From assembly GCF_900250115.1 (NCBI RefSeq), contig NZ_LT984804.1, positions 1,937,301-2,001,300 on the forward strand: a DNA stretch of 64,000 nucleotides, written 5' to 3'. How positions within the stretch are numbered: position 1 is the stretch's first letter; every line of letters starts with the position of its first letter. Under the pieces are notes generated by a model. It searched no databases. It saw only the letters and a program-made list of their open reading frames with translations, and was not told where the DNA came from. Positions 51,228-60,201 of the stretch are shown here, one piece after another. This stretch comes from Cupriavidus taiwanensis (GTDB taxonomy: Bacteria; Pseudomonadota; Gammaproteobacteria; Burkholderiales; Burkholderiaceae). Both the position numbers and the translations under genes were made by a program.

Positions 51228-52454
51228 ATGCTGCGCGACGCACTGGACGGACTGACCGTCATCGACTTCACCCAGATCGGCGCCGGGCCGACCTGCACCA
51301 TGCTGCTGGCCGACATGGGCGCCAGGGTCATCAAGGTAGAACCGCCCGGCGGTGAACTGGGCCGCGGGCTCGGCCCTGGCTGGCTGGGCGACGACAGCGC
51401 GCTGTTCCACGGCTTCAATCGCAACAAGCTGGGCGTGGCGCTGGACCTGAAATCCCCCGAGGGTCTCGCGGTGGCGCGCCGGATGGCGGCCGAAGCCGAC
51501 ATCGTGGTGGAAAGCATGCGCCCCGGCGTGATGGAGCGCCTCGGGCTGGGCCATGTCGAACTGTCGGCGCTGAACCCGGCGCTGGTCTACTGCTCGATCT
51601 CGGCCTATGGCCAGGACGGCCCGTATGCCGGCCGTGCCGGCGTCGACGGCATCATCCAGGCCGATTCGGGGCTGATGAGCCTGATTGGCCTGCCCGACGG
51701 CGAGCCGTGCAAGGTACAGGCGCCGGTGGTCGACGTGATGACCGGCTATGTCGCCTGCGTCGGCATCCTGGGCAAGCTGTCGCAGCGGGCCCGCGACGGC
51801 CAGGGCGGGCATCTCGACGTCAGCCTGCTCAACGCCGCGCTGGCGCTGCAGCAATCGTCGCTCACCAGCTATTGCGCCGACGGGCAACTGCCGCAACGCG
51901 CGGGCAGCGCCGCCCCCTACGCGGCGCCCAACCAGGCCTTCCGCACCGCGGACGGATGGATCATGGTCGCAGCCTACATGCCCGAGCGCTGGCGCCGGCT
52001 GTGCGACGTGCTGGGCCTGCCGGCGATGGCCGACGATCCGCGCTTTGCCACGTCGCCGCTGCGCGTGGCCAACCGTGGGGCCATGGTCGAGGCACTGACC
52101 AGCGCGTTCGTGACCCGCTCCACCGACGCATGGCTGGCGCTGCTGCAGGACGCCGATATCCTGTGCGCACGCGTCGCCACCTATGAAGACCTGATGGCGC
52201 ACCCGCAGGTGGCGGCCAACCGCATGGTGCAGCGCGTCCGGCACCAAACGCTGGGGGAGGTCCGCATGCCCGGCTTCCCGATCAACAGTGCGCAGGAAAA
52301 CGCGCTGCCGGCGCGGCCAGCGCCGGCGTGCGGGCAGCACACGCAAGCGGTACTGGCTGACTTCGGCTACACCCGCGCACAGATTGCCGCGCTGCAGGCG
52401 CGCGGCGCGATCCACTGCGCCGACGTCCAGCCGCTGGCCGCCACCACCGCCTGA
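51228..52454 (+). CDS. CaiB/BaiF-family (class III) CoA transferase
   Basis: A 408-residue class III CoA transferase: VIDFTQIGAGPTCTMLLADMG, RVIKVEPPGGELGRGLG, FHGFNRNKLGVALDL, and the catalytic Asp in AGVDGIIQADSGLMSLIG-like context. It would move CoA from a donor to the imported acid, starting the pathway completed by the hydratase, SDR and thiolase. A GGAGAG ribosome site precedes the ATG. It is the last gene of the operon. Confidence 0.88.
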   Translation: MLRDALDGLTVIDFTQIGAGPTCTMLLADMGARVIKVEPPGGELGRGLGPGWLGDDSALFHGFNRNKLGVALDLKSPEGLAVARRMAAEADIVVESMRPGVMERLGLGHVELSALNPALVYCSISAYGQDGPYAGRAGVDGIIQADSGLMSLIGLPDGEPCKVQAPVVDVMTGYVACVGILGKLSQRARDGQGGHLDVSLLNAALALQQSSLTSYCADGQLPQRAGSAAPYAAPNQAFRTADGWIMVAAYMPERWRRLCDVLGLPAMADDPRFATSPLRVANRGAMVEALTSAFVTRSTDAWLALLQDADILCARVATYEDLMAHPQVAANRMVQRVRHQTLGEVRMPGFPINSAQENALPARPAPACGQHTQAVLADFGYTRAQIAALQARGAIHCADVQPLAATTA

Positions 52455-52469
52455 CCGGCGTGCGCGGGA

Positions 52470-53366
52470 CTAGCCCTGGGTCTCGCATTGCGCCAGCAAC
52501 CACTCGCGGAACACCGCCATGCTGGCGCTTTCCTTGCGGTCCGCCGGCGTCAGCAGGTAGTAAGTGAAATCACCCATGTCGACCGCCTGGCGGAATGGCG
52601 CGACCAGCCGCCCGGCCTCCAGGTCGGCCGCGACCAGGAAGCGCTGGGCGATGGCGAAGCCCTGCCCTTCCATTGCCGCCGCGTAGGCCATGGCGGAACT
52701 CTGGAAGGTCATGCCGCTGCGCGCATCGACCTGCGCATCGGCGCGCGCGGCCTTCAGCCAGTGCGCCCAGTCGTCCGGACGCGCGATCGAATGCAGCAGC
52801 GTCTGGTGCTGCAGGTCGGCCGGCTTCTTCACCTTCGGGCTGCCGGCGGCAACGCCTGGGCTGCACACCGGCACCAGGATGTTGGACACCAGCCGGTGGG
52901 AATTCACGCCGCTCCACTTGCCGTCGCCGAGGCGGATCGCGCCGTCGATGTCTTCCTTGCGGAAATCGACCGGATCCAGCGATGCGGTCAGCAGCACCTC
53001 GATGCCCGGGTTGGCCGCATGGAAGCTCGACAGCCGCGGAATCAGCCAGCGCATGGCGAAGGTGGTGTAGGCGCGCACCTTGAGCTGCTTGCGCCTGGCG
53101 CGCTTGCCGAGCCGCCGCGTGGCCTCGCGCAGGTCGTCCATGGCCCGGGTCACGGCACGGTAGTAATCCTCGCCGGTGCGGGTCAGGGAGATCTGCCGGT
53201 GGCCGCGATGCAGCAGCTGCACGCCCAGGCCATCTTCCAGCGAGCGGATCTGGCGGCTGACGGCGCCCGGCGTCACGTGCAGCTCTTCCGCGGCGATGGT
53301 GATGCTCAGGTGCCGGGCCGCCGCTTCAAAGGCGCGCAGGGCGTTCAGGGGAGGCAGTTTGTCCAT
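52470..53366 (-). CDS. LysR-family regulator, GcvA-like
   Basis: A 298-residue LysR protein of the GcvA/AmpR-like branch: MDKLPPLNALRAFEAAARHL, TIAAEELHVTPGAVSRQIRSL, VQLLHRGHRQISLT, with a ligand domain (VRAYTTFAMRWLIPRLSSFH). The start at 53366 is preferred over an upstream ATG at 53402. It is divergent from the SDR gene at 53556 and probably controls it through the palindromes at 53401-53454. Confidence 0.87.
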   Translation of the reverse strand: MDKLPPLNALRAFEAAARHLSITIAAEELHVTPGAVSRQIRSLEDGLGVQLLHRGHRQISLTRTGEDYYRAVTRAMDDLREATRRLGKRARRKQLKVRAYTTFAMRWLIPRLSSFHAANPGIEVLLTASLDPVDFRKEDIDGAIRLGDGKWSGVNSHRLVSNILVPVCSPGVAAGSPKVKKPADLQHQTLLHSIARPDDWAHWLKAARADAQVDARSGMTFQSSAMAYAAAMEGQGFAIAQRFLVAADLEAGRLVAPFRQAVDMGDFTYYLLTPADRKESASMAVFREWLLAQCETQG

Positions 53367-53400
53367 GCCGGCGAGTCTGCCACACGGTTGAGAATTGCTC

Positions 53401-53454
53401 AATCGAGGTCCTGCGTTTTTATTGACAACTTCTGGTTGTCTTTAAATCTCGATT
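53401..53454. promoter_or_regulatory. Inverted repeats in the LysR/SDR divergent promoter
   Basis: An inner palindrome GACAAC-N5-GTTGTC (53424-53440) lies within an outer pair AATCGAG (53401-53407) / CTCGATT (53448-53454). LysR proteins bind such dyads between divergent genes, so this is the likely operator set. Confidence 0.5.
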
Positions 53455-53555
53455 GCAGCGCCTAGTGTTGCGGACAGCGCCCGCCTACATTTGTCTCCGT
53501 GGCCCCGCCATCAAACCCGAAGTCAAACCGAGCACTACCCCAAAGGAGATTCACC

Positions 53556-54440
53556 ATGTCCGCCAACACCAACATCGCTGCCAACGCCACCAACGCGACC
53601 GGCAAGGTCTGGTTCATCACCGGCGCCTCGCGCGGCTTCGGCCTGGAACTGACCCGTGCCGCGCTGGCCCGCGGCGACCGCGTCGTCGCCACCGCGCGCC
53701 GCCCTGAAACCGTCACCGACGCCGTCGGCGCGCACGACCGCCTGCTCGCCGTGGCGCTCGACGTCACCAGCGAGGCGCAGGCGAGCGCCGCCGCCGAGGC
53801 CGCCGTGGCCCGCTTTGGCCGCATCGACGTGCTGGTCAACAACGCCGGCTACGGCCTGCTGGGCGCGGTGGAGGAAGCCTCGGCGCGCGAAGTCGAGCAG
53901 CAGTTCGCCACCAATGTCTTTGGCGTGCTCAACGTGACGCGCGCGGTGCTGCCGCAGATGCGCCGCCAGCGCAGCGGCCACGTCGTCAATATCTCGTCGA
54001 TCGGCGGCTACGCGGCCTATCCCGGCTGGGGTGTCTACGGCGCCACCAAGTTCGCGGTGGAAGGACTGACCGAAGCGCTCGACGCCGAGCTGGCGCCGCT
54101 GGGCGTGCGCGCCACCGTGGTCGAGCCGGGCTTCTTCCGCACCGACTTCCTCGATGCCAGCTCGCTGGTCCGCGTCGGCACCGAAATCGCCGAATACGCT
54201 GAAACCGTCGGCGCGATGCGCGGCCACATGGCGTCGGCCAACCACCAGCAGCCCGGCGATCCCGCCAAGCTGGCCGCCGCGCTGCTGGCCCTGGCCGACA
54301 GCGACAACCCGCCGGTGCGACTGCCGCTGGGCTCCGATACCATCGCCCGCATTGCGGAAAAGAACCGCAAGGTGGAGAGCGAACTGGCGGCGTGGCATGC
54401 GCTGGCGGTATCGACCGACCACGTCAGCGCGGGCGCCTGA
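53556..54440 (+). CDS. SDR-family oxidoreductase (LysR-controlled)
   Basis: A 294-residue short-chain dehydrogenase: VWFITGASRGFGLELTRAAL, DVLVNNAGYGLLGAVEE, catalytic serine in VVNISSIGGYAAYPGWG followed by YGATKFAVEG. The VEPGFFRTDFL segment is typical of the extended-classical group often found beside LysR regulators. AAAGGAGAT precedes the ATG, fixing the start at 53556. Substrate unknown. Confidence 0.88.
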   Translation: MSANTNIAANATNATGKVWFITGASRGFGLELTRAALARGDRVVATARRPETVTDAVGAHDRLLAVALDVTSEAQASAAAEAAVARFGRIDVLVNNAGYGLLGAVEEASAREVEQQFATNVFGVLNVTRAVLPQMRRQRSGHVVNISSIGGYAAYPGWGVYGATKFAVEGLTEALDAELAPLGVRATVVEPGFFRTDFLDASSLVRVGTEIAEYAETVGAMRGHMASANHQQPGDPAKLAAALLALADSDNPPVRLPLGSDTIARIAEKNRKVESELAAWHALAVSTDHVSAGA

Positions 54441-54641
54441 TCTGTTGCGGCGCAGCAGTCCGCGGATTGCTGCGCCGCAGCCAGGCCTGAGCAGACCATT
54501 GTCGGCCGGCCAAGCGCCGGCCGCACCACTTCATCCCATGCGCGTATCAGGCTTTGTCCCGATGCCGACACTGGCGTATGTCGTTTCCGGCGAATTTCGC
54601 CAATAATTGCCAGACAGCCATTGCCGGACGAGAGAGCCACC

Positions 54642-56705
54642 ATGCACGACAGTCCCGATGCCATCCGCACCGTTGCCCTGCTCGGGCATGCGGGAAGCGG
54701 CAAGACCTCGCTGGTCGAAGCGCTGCTGCACAAGGGGGGTGCGCTGCACACTCCGGGCAGCGTCGAGCGCGGCTCGACGGTCAGCGACAGTGATCCGCTG
54801 GAGCGCAAGTACAAGCGCTCCCTCAGTTCCGCCATCACCCACGTCGACTTCCGCGACACCCGCATCTACCTGCTCGATACACCGGGCTATCCCGATTTTT
54901 CCGGCCTGGCGATCAGTGCGCTGGCAGCGGTCGAGACCGCGGCCATCGTCATCAACGCGCAGACCGGGATCGAGATGACCACGCGCCGCGCCATGGCCTG
55001 GGCGCAGTCGCGGCAACTGTGCCGGATGATCGTCATCAACGGCATCGACGGCGAGAAGGTCGACCTGCCGGGGCTGCTGGCCGAGATCCAGGAGGCGTTC
55101 GGCAAGGAGTGCCTGCCCATCAACCTGCCGGCGGGCAACGGCGGCAAGGTGGTGGACTGCTTCTTCAATCCGGCCGGCGAGTCGGATTTTTTATCGGTGG
55201 CGTCGGCGCATGAAGCGCTGATCGACCAGGTGATCGAGATCGATCCCGAACTGATGGAGCTGTACCTGGAACAGGGCGAGGCGATCACGCCCGAGCAGCT
55301 GCACGCCCCGTTCGAGCGCGCCCTGCGCGAAGGACACCTGGTGCCGATCTGCTTTACCTCGGCCGCCACCGGCGCTGGGGTCGAGGAACTGCTCGATGTC
55401 TTCGTGCGGCTGCTGCCCAACCCCACCGAAGGCAACCCGCCGCTGTTCTACCGCGCCACCGGCCAGGACGCCGAGGGCACCGAGCAGCGCAAGGCGGTGC
55501 GCGCCGAGCCGGTGCCGGACAAGCACGTGCTGGCGCATGTGTTCAAGGTGGTGGTCGATCCCTATGTCGGCAAGCTGGCGGTGTTCCGCATCCACCAGGG
55601 CACGGTCACGCGCGACAGCCAGCTCTATATCGGCGAGGGCCGCCAGCCGTTCAAGGTGGCGCACCTGCTGTTGCTGCAAGGCAAGGAGACACAGGAAGTG
55701 CCGCGCGCCGGCCCGGGCAATATCTGCGCGGTGGCCAAGGTCGATGAACTGGGTTTTGACGCGGTATTGCACGACGCCACCGAGGATGGCGACATCCACC
55801 TGACGCCGCTGGAGTTTCCCACGCCGATCTACGGCCTGGCGATCGAGCCGGCGCGGCGCGGCAACGAGCAGCGGCTGGCCGAGGTGCTGCACAAGCTCAG
55901 CGCCGAAGACCCCTGCCTGCGTATCGAGCATCCCGCCGGCACCAACGAGACCGTGGTGTTCGGACTGGGCGAGTTCCACCTGCGCTGCGCGCTGGAGCGG
56001 CTGACCGAGCAGTACAAGCTGGAAGTCACAACGCGCCCGCCCAAGATCGCCTATCGCGAAACCATCGGCGCCAGGGCTGAGGGCCATCACCGGCACAAGA
56101 AGCAGACCGGCGGCGCGGGACAGTTCGGCGAGGTAATGCTGCGCATCGAGCCGCTCGCGCGCGGCGCGGGCTTCGACTTCGTCGATGCGGTCAAGGGCGG
56201 CGCGATTCCGGGCCAGTTCATTCCCGCCGTCGAGAAAGGCATCCGCCAGGCGCTGGACAGCGGCCCACTGGCAGGGTTTCCGATGCAGGACGTGCGCGTG
56301 ACCGTGTACGACGGCAAGAGCCACCCGGTCGATTCGAAGGAGGTCGCGTTCGCCACCGCGGGGCGCAAGGCGTTTATCGACGCGGTGCTCAAGGCCAGGC
56401 CGAGCGTGCTCGAGCCGATCGTCGATATCGAGGTCACGGCGCCGGGCAGCGCCATGGGCGATATCATCGGCGACCTGTCGACCAAGCGCGGCCAGGTCCA
56501 CGGCACGCGCACGGCGGCCGGCAACGCGGTGATCGTCGCCGGACAGGTGCCGCTGTCGGAGCTCAACGACTACCAGTCACGGCTGAACAGCATCACCGGC
56601 GGCCACGGCAGCTACACCATCCAGTTCAGCCACTACGACAACGTGCCGCCGGCGCAGCAGGAGAAGATGGCGTCCCGCCACAAGGCGCAGCAGGACACCG
56701 ACTGA
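54642..56705 (+). CDS. Elongation factor G-like GTPase (EF-G paralog)
   Basis: A 687-residue EF-G-type translational GTPase in a single-gene setting away from ribosomal genes. G1 is LGHAGSGKTSLVEALL and G3 is LLDTPGYPDFSG, but G4 reads VINGID where NKxD is expected (Asn-Gly-Ile-Asp), and the switch I region (RKYKRSLSSAITHVDF) is divergent. Domains II-V follow, with HKKQTGGAGQFGEVMLRIE in domain IV. EF-G-2/FusA2-type paralogs of this sort often lack full translocase activity and are tied to stress. The start MHDSPDAIRTV was preferred over an ATG seven codons earlier. Confidence 0.85.
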   Translation: MHDSPDAIRTVALLGHAGSGKTSLVEALLHKGGALHTPGSVERGSTVSDSDPLERKYKRSLSSAITHVDFRDTRIYLLDTPGYPDFSGLAISALAAVETAAIVINAQTGIEMTTRRAMAWAQSRQLCRMIVINGIDGEKVDLPGLLAEIQEAFGKECLPINLPAGNGGKVVDCFFNPAGESDFLSVASAHEALIDQVIEIDPELMELYLEQGEAITPEQLHAPFERALREGHLVPICFTSAATGAGVEELLDVFVRLLPNPTEGNPPLFYRATGQDAEGTEQRKAVRAEPVPDKHVLAHVFKVVVDPYVGKLAVFRIHQGTVTRDSQLYIGEGRQPFKVAHLLLLQGKETQEVPRAGPGNICAVAKVDELGFDAVLHDATEDGDIHLTPLEFPTPIYGLAIEPARRGNEQRLAEVLHKLSAEDPCLRIEHPAGTNETVVFGLGEFHLRCALERLTEQYKLEVTTRPPKIAYRETIGARAEGHHRHKKQTGGAGQFGEVMLRIEPLARGAGFDFVDAVKGGAIPGQFIPAVEKGIRQALDSGPLAGFPMQDVRVTVYDGKSHPVDSKEVAFATAGRKAFIDAVLKARPSVLEPIVDIEVTAPGSAMGDIIGDLSTKRGQVHGTRTAAGNAVIVAGQVPLSELNDYQSRLNSITGGHGSYTIQFSHYDNVPPAQQEKMASRHKAQQDTD

Positions 56706-56718
56706 GCTGGTGGCTGGC

Positions 56719-58383
56719 TCAGTGCTGGCTGGCACCGGCCGCGCCGATGCCGGTCATGGCGCGCACGAACTGCGCCCCGTAGCGCTGGCGCTCGGCGCTC
56801 GCCTGCGCCGAGCGGTCCAGCACCGACACCAGCCAGGCGGCGGCAAAGGCCAGCGTCATCGAGAACAGCGCCGGGTTGGCATACGGGAAGATCGCCTGCT
56901 GGTGCTTGAGGATCCCCACCCACACGGTCGGTCCCAGCACCAGCAGCACCACCGCCGACACCAGCCCCGCCAGGCTGCCAGCCACCGCGCCGCGCGTGGT
57001 CAGCCCCTTCCAGAACATCGACAGGAACAGCACCGGGAAATTGACCGACGCGGCGATCGCCAGCACCAGCCCGGACAGGAAGGCGATGTTCTGCTTCTCG
57101 AACATCACGCCCAGCACCATCGCCAGCAGGCCGATCACCAGCGTGGCGATCTTCGACACGCGGATCTCGTCCTTCTCGCTGGCCTGCCCCCGGCGGAACA
57201 CATTGGCATACAGGTCATGCGACACCGCCGACGCGCCCGACAGCGCCAGCCCCGCCACCACCGCCAGGATGGTCGCGAATGCCACCGCCGAGATAAAGCC
57301 GAGGAACAGGTCGCCGCCGATCACGTGCGACAGGTGCACGGCCACCATATTGCTGCCGCCGATCAGCTTGCCCGCGGCGTCGCGATAGGCCGGGTCCGCG
57401 CCCACCATCACGATCGCGCCGAAGCCCACCACCAGGATCAGCACGTAGAAGTAGCCGATAAAGCCGGTGGCGTAGAGCACGGACTTGCGCGCCTCCTTCG
57501 CATCCGCCACGGTGAAGAAGCGCATCAGGATGTGCGGCAGGCCGGCGGTGCCGAACATCATGCCGACGCCCAGCGAGATCGCATCGATCGGGTTGGACAC
57601 CAGTCCGCCGGGCGACAGGATCGCGGCGCCCTTGTCATGCACCCTGGCGGCGCTGGCGAACATGGCTTCGGGGCTGAAGCCGAAATAGGCCAGCACCATC
57701 ACCGCCATGAAGGTCACGCCGCCGAGCAGCAGCAGCGCCTTGATGATCTGCACCCAGGTGGTGGCGAGCATGCCGCCGAACATCACGTACAGCACCATCA
57801 GCGCGCCGACGATGACCACCGCCGATTCATAGCTGGTGCCGAACAGCAGCTCGATCAGCTTGCCCGCGCCGACCATCTGCGCGACCAGGTACATGATCAC
57901 GACCGTCAGCGTGCCGCACGCGGCGGTGATGCGCACCGGCTTCTGCGCGAGCCGGTACGAGACCACGTCGGCAAAGGTGTAGCGGCCCAGGTTGCGCAGG
58001 CGCTCGGCGACGATGAACAGGATGATCGGCCATCCGGCCACCACGCCGAGCGCGTAGATCAGGCCGTCGTAGCCCTTGTCGAACATCATGGCCGAGATGC
58101 CGAGGAACGACGCGGCCGACACCATGTCGCCGGCGATCGCCAGGCCGTTCTGGAAGCCGGTAAGGCCGCCGCCGGCCGCATAGAAGTCCGACGCCGAACG
58201 CGTGCGCCGCGCGGCCCAGCGGGTGATGCCGAGCGTGAACAGGACGAACAGCATGAACATCACGATGGCGCTCCAGTTCAGCGGCCGCTGCGCGGCTTCG
58301 CCCTGGATCGCGGGGGCCGCCGTGGCAGCGGTGCTTGCCAGCCCGCACAGGGCCGCGCAGAGGAAACGGTGTACCGGCTTCAT
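56719..58383 (-). CDS. actP: Cation/acetate symporter
   Basis: A 554-residue sodium:solute symporter of the ActP type. A signal-like N-terminus ([19 protein letters not shown]) is followed by about 13 spans, with [29 protein letters not shown], the family start, and [19 protein letters not shown]. It takes up acetate and related short acids. Its start overlaps the stop of the DUF485 gene by ATGA, the standard actP arrangement. Upstream genes making acetyl phosphate/acetyl-CoA are not linked. Confidence 0.88.
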   Translation of the reverse strand: MKPVHRFLCAALCGLASTAATAAPAIQGEAAQRPLNWSAIVMFMLFVLFTLGITRWAARRTRSASDFYAAGGGLTGFQNGLAIAGDMVSAASFLGISAMMFDKGYDGLIYALGVVAGWPIILFIVAERLRNLGRYTFADVVSYRLAQKPVRITAACGTLTVVIMYLVAQMVGAGKLIELLFGTSYESAVVIVGALMVLYVMFGGMLATTWVQIIKALLLLGGVTFMAVMVLAYFGFSPEAMFASAARVHDKGAAILSPGGLVSNPIDAISLGVGMMFGTAGLPHILMRFFTVADAKEARKSVLYATGFIGYFYVLILVVGFGAIVMVGADPAYRDAAGKLIGGSNMVAVHLSHVIGGDLFLGFISAVAFATILAVVAGLALSGASAVSHDLYANVFRRGQASEKDEIRVSKIATLVIGLLAMVLGVMFEKQNIAFLSGLVLAIAASVNFPVLFLSMFWKGLTTRGAVAGSLAGLVSAVVLLVLGPTVWVGILKHQQAIFPYANPALFSMTLAFAAAWLVSVLDRSAQASAERQRYGAQFVRAMTGIGAAGASQH

Positions 58384-58688
58384 GCTTCGCACTCCTTGCG
58401 CACGCGTTCGTTGAGCGGGTCCAGGTCGCGGTTGGCGCGGTGGACGTAAATGGCGGTCAGCAGCACCGCGGCGAAGATCACCGCGACGCCGACGGGGATG
58501 CCGACGGTCATGACGCCGCCGGCGAGCGGCTTGCCGAGCGTGGCGGGCGAGAAAGCCAGCAGCAGGATGAAGCCGAAGTAGACCGCCAGCATGACCAGCG
58601 TCAGCGACCAGCCCAGGCGCGTGCGGCCGTGGGTTAGGCGGATAAAGTCGGGGTGGTTCTGGATGGCTTCCAGTTGTCGCGCGTCCAT
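58380..58688 (-). CDS. DUF485 inner-membrane protein of the acetate symporter operon
   Basis: A 102-residue protein with two membrane spans ([37 protein letters not shown]) starting [18 protein letters not shown]485 (YjcH-like) proteins accompany ActP. AAGGAGACAACC precedes the ATG. Its promoter must lie in the roughly 90 bp before the hairpin repeat at 58781. Confidence 0.9.
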   Translation of the reverse strand: MDARQLEAIQNHPDFIRLTHGRTRLGWSLTLVMLAVYFGFILLLAFSPATLGKPLAGGVMTVGIPVGVAVIFAAVLLTAIYVHRANRDLDPLNERVRKECEA

Positions 58689-58780
58689 GGTTGTCTCCTT
58701 TGGCGCAGGGGTGGCGTGGCGGCTCTGGGTGGCGCCTTTTTTTGGTAAATCGGTTGAAGTCAATCTGCCGGCGGTTTGCT

Positions 58781-58806
58781 CCCCTCTCCCGCGCGCGGGA
58801 GAGGGG
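58781..58806. repeat. Hairpin repeat, left half of a pair split by the IS element
   Basis: A perfect 26-bp palindrome with the arms CCCCTCTCCCGCG/CGCGGGAGAGGGG. Its partner hairpin lies about 70 bp to the right (58881-58893 plus 60150-60162), now interrupted by the insertion sequence. Confidence 0.9.
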
Positions 58807-58893
58807 CCGGGGTGAGGGCCGGCGTGTGGCAAGCACGATGCGCTGCCACTTCGTGGAGGCTCCCGCCCTCACCCCCACCCCTCTCCCGCAAGC

Positions 58894-60149
58894 TGTATGG
58901 ACCGGGGACATAGGTAACAGGTGTGCCAGGACATGGGTAACACTTTTCCCGCTTAGTCAGCGGGAGGAAAACGTTGCCCTGGAGCCAAACCACCGTGAAG
59001 CAGCAAAGAGAAGAGTTCGTCCGCCTGGCACGCCAGGCGGACGCCAATATTGCGGAGCTTTGCCGCCGCTTCTGCATCAGCCGCAAGACCGGCTACAAGT
59101 GGTTGAACCGAGAGGATCTGGACGACCGAACTCGGCGGCCACATAGCTCTCCCGGCCGAACTCCAGCTGCCATCGAAGAGAGCGTGCTAGCGATACGAGC
59201 CGAACATTCGGCCTGGGGCGCCCGCAAGATCGCACGCGTGCTGGAGCGCGACCACCGCATCCAAATCGCCCCGAGCACAGTCAATTGGGTGCTGCGCCGC
59301 CATGGCTTGATCGATCCGGCCGCCAGCGCGGCCGCTACAGCATGGCAGCGCTTCGAGCACGACCGGCCCAATGCACTATGGCAAATTGACTTCAAAGGCC
59401 ACTTCGCTACCGACACGCAGAGGTGCCACCCGCTCACGGTCTTGGACGATCACTCCCGGTTCAATGTGCTGCTCAAGGCCTTGGGCAACGAACAGTTTGA
59501 ATCCGTACAGGAAGCGTTAGAGATGGCTTTTGCGCGCTATGGGCTGCCCGAACGGATCAATGCAGACAACGGCCCGCCCTGGGGTTCCCCAGTGCCCCGA
59601 GCATTAACCACGCTGGGCGCGTGGCTGATTCGCCTGGGCGTGCGGCTCAGTCATAGCCGACCTGGCCATCCTCAGACCAACGGTAAGGACGAGCGCTTCC
59701 ATCGAACCATGCAGGCTGAGCTGTTGGCCAACCAGCGTTTCCGGGATCTGGACGATGCCCAGCAGCACTTCAGCCATTGGCGCCACGTGTACAACTTCAA
59801 GCGCCCCCACCACGCGCTGGATATGGAGACCCCCGCAAGCCGCTATGCGCCTAGCCCACGGGCGATGCCGCGCGAACTCCCGCCCATCGAGTACGGCAGC
59901 AATGACATCGTGCGAAAGGTAGGCGACGGCGGGCGCATCTGCTTCCGAGGAAAGACGTTCCGGGTCGGACGAGCCTTGGTCGGAACGCCCGTAGCGCTGC
60001 GCCCTCGCGTGGATCTGGACGGCACCTTTGACGTCTACTTCTGCCATCAAAAGGTCGCCACAATAGACCTACAGCAGGCCGATTAAACTGGAGACTGGAC
60101 TGTTACCCATGTCCTGGCACATGTGTTACCCATGTCCCCGGTCCATACA
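58894..60149 (+). mobile_element. Intact IS481-family insertion sequence, 1256 bp
   Basis: Ends TGTATGGACCGGGGACAT on both sides (inverted), continuing as imperfect repeats for about 48 bp; each end contains two direct copies of GGACAT(A/G)GGTAACA, likely transposase binding sites. It is flanked by the 6-bp direct repeat GCAAGC (58888-58893 and 60150-60155), the target duplication. One transposase gene, no passenger genes. Clean ends and intact gene suggest a recent insertion. Confidence 0.92.
58974..60086 (+). CDS. IS481-family transposase
   Basis: A 370-residue transposase with an N-terminal helix-turn-helix (NIAELCRRFCISRKTGYKWLN, then TVNWVLRRHGL) and an rve/DDE integrase core: Asp in LWQIDFKGHF, Asp in RINADNGPPWG, Glu in GKDERFHRTMQ. 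The start is TTG at 58974 with GGGAGG upstream; no internal stop or frameshift. Full length for the family. Confidence 0.93.
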   Translation: MPWSQTTVKQQREEFVRLARQADANIAELCRRFCISRKTGYKWLNREDLDDRTRRPHSSPGRTPAAIEESVLAIRAEHSAWGARKIARVLERDHRIQIAPSTVNWVLRRHGLIDPAASAAATAWQRFEHDRPNALWQIDFKGHFATDTQRCHPLTVLDDHSRFNVLLKALGNEQFESVQEALEMAFARYGLPERINADNGPPWGSPVPRALTTLGAWLIRLGVRLSHSRPGHPQTNGKDERFHRTMQAELLANQRFRDLDDAQQHFSHWRHVYNFKRPHHALDMETPASRYAPSPRAMPRELPPIEYGSNDIVRKVGDGGRICFRGKTFRVGRALVGTPVALRPRVDLDGTFDVYFCHQKVATIDLQQAD

Positions 60150-60201
60150 GCAAGCGGGAGAGGGGAGCCTTTGCCAGGGGTGTGGGTGAAAAGCAGCGCT
60201 G

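Larger units (their letters stand above)
58881..60162. repeat. Second hairpin of the pair, interrupted by the IS in its loop
   Basis: Left remnant CTCTCCCGCAAGC (58881-58893) and right remnant GCAAGCGGGAGAG (60150-60162) become CTCTCCC-GCAAGC-GGGAGAG when the IS and one GCAAGC copy are removed, a normal member of the repeat family. Confidence 0.9.
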
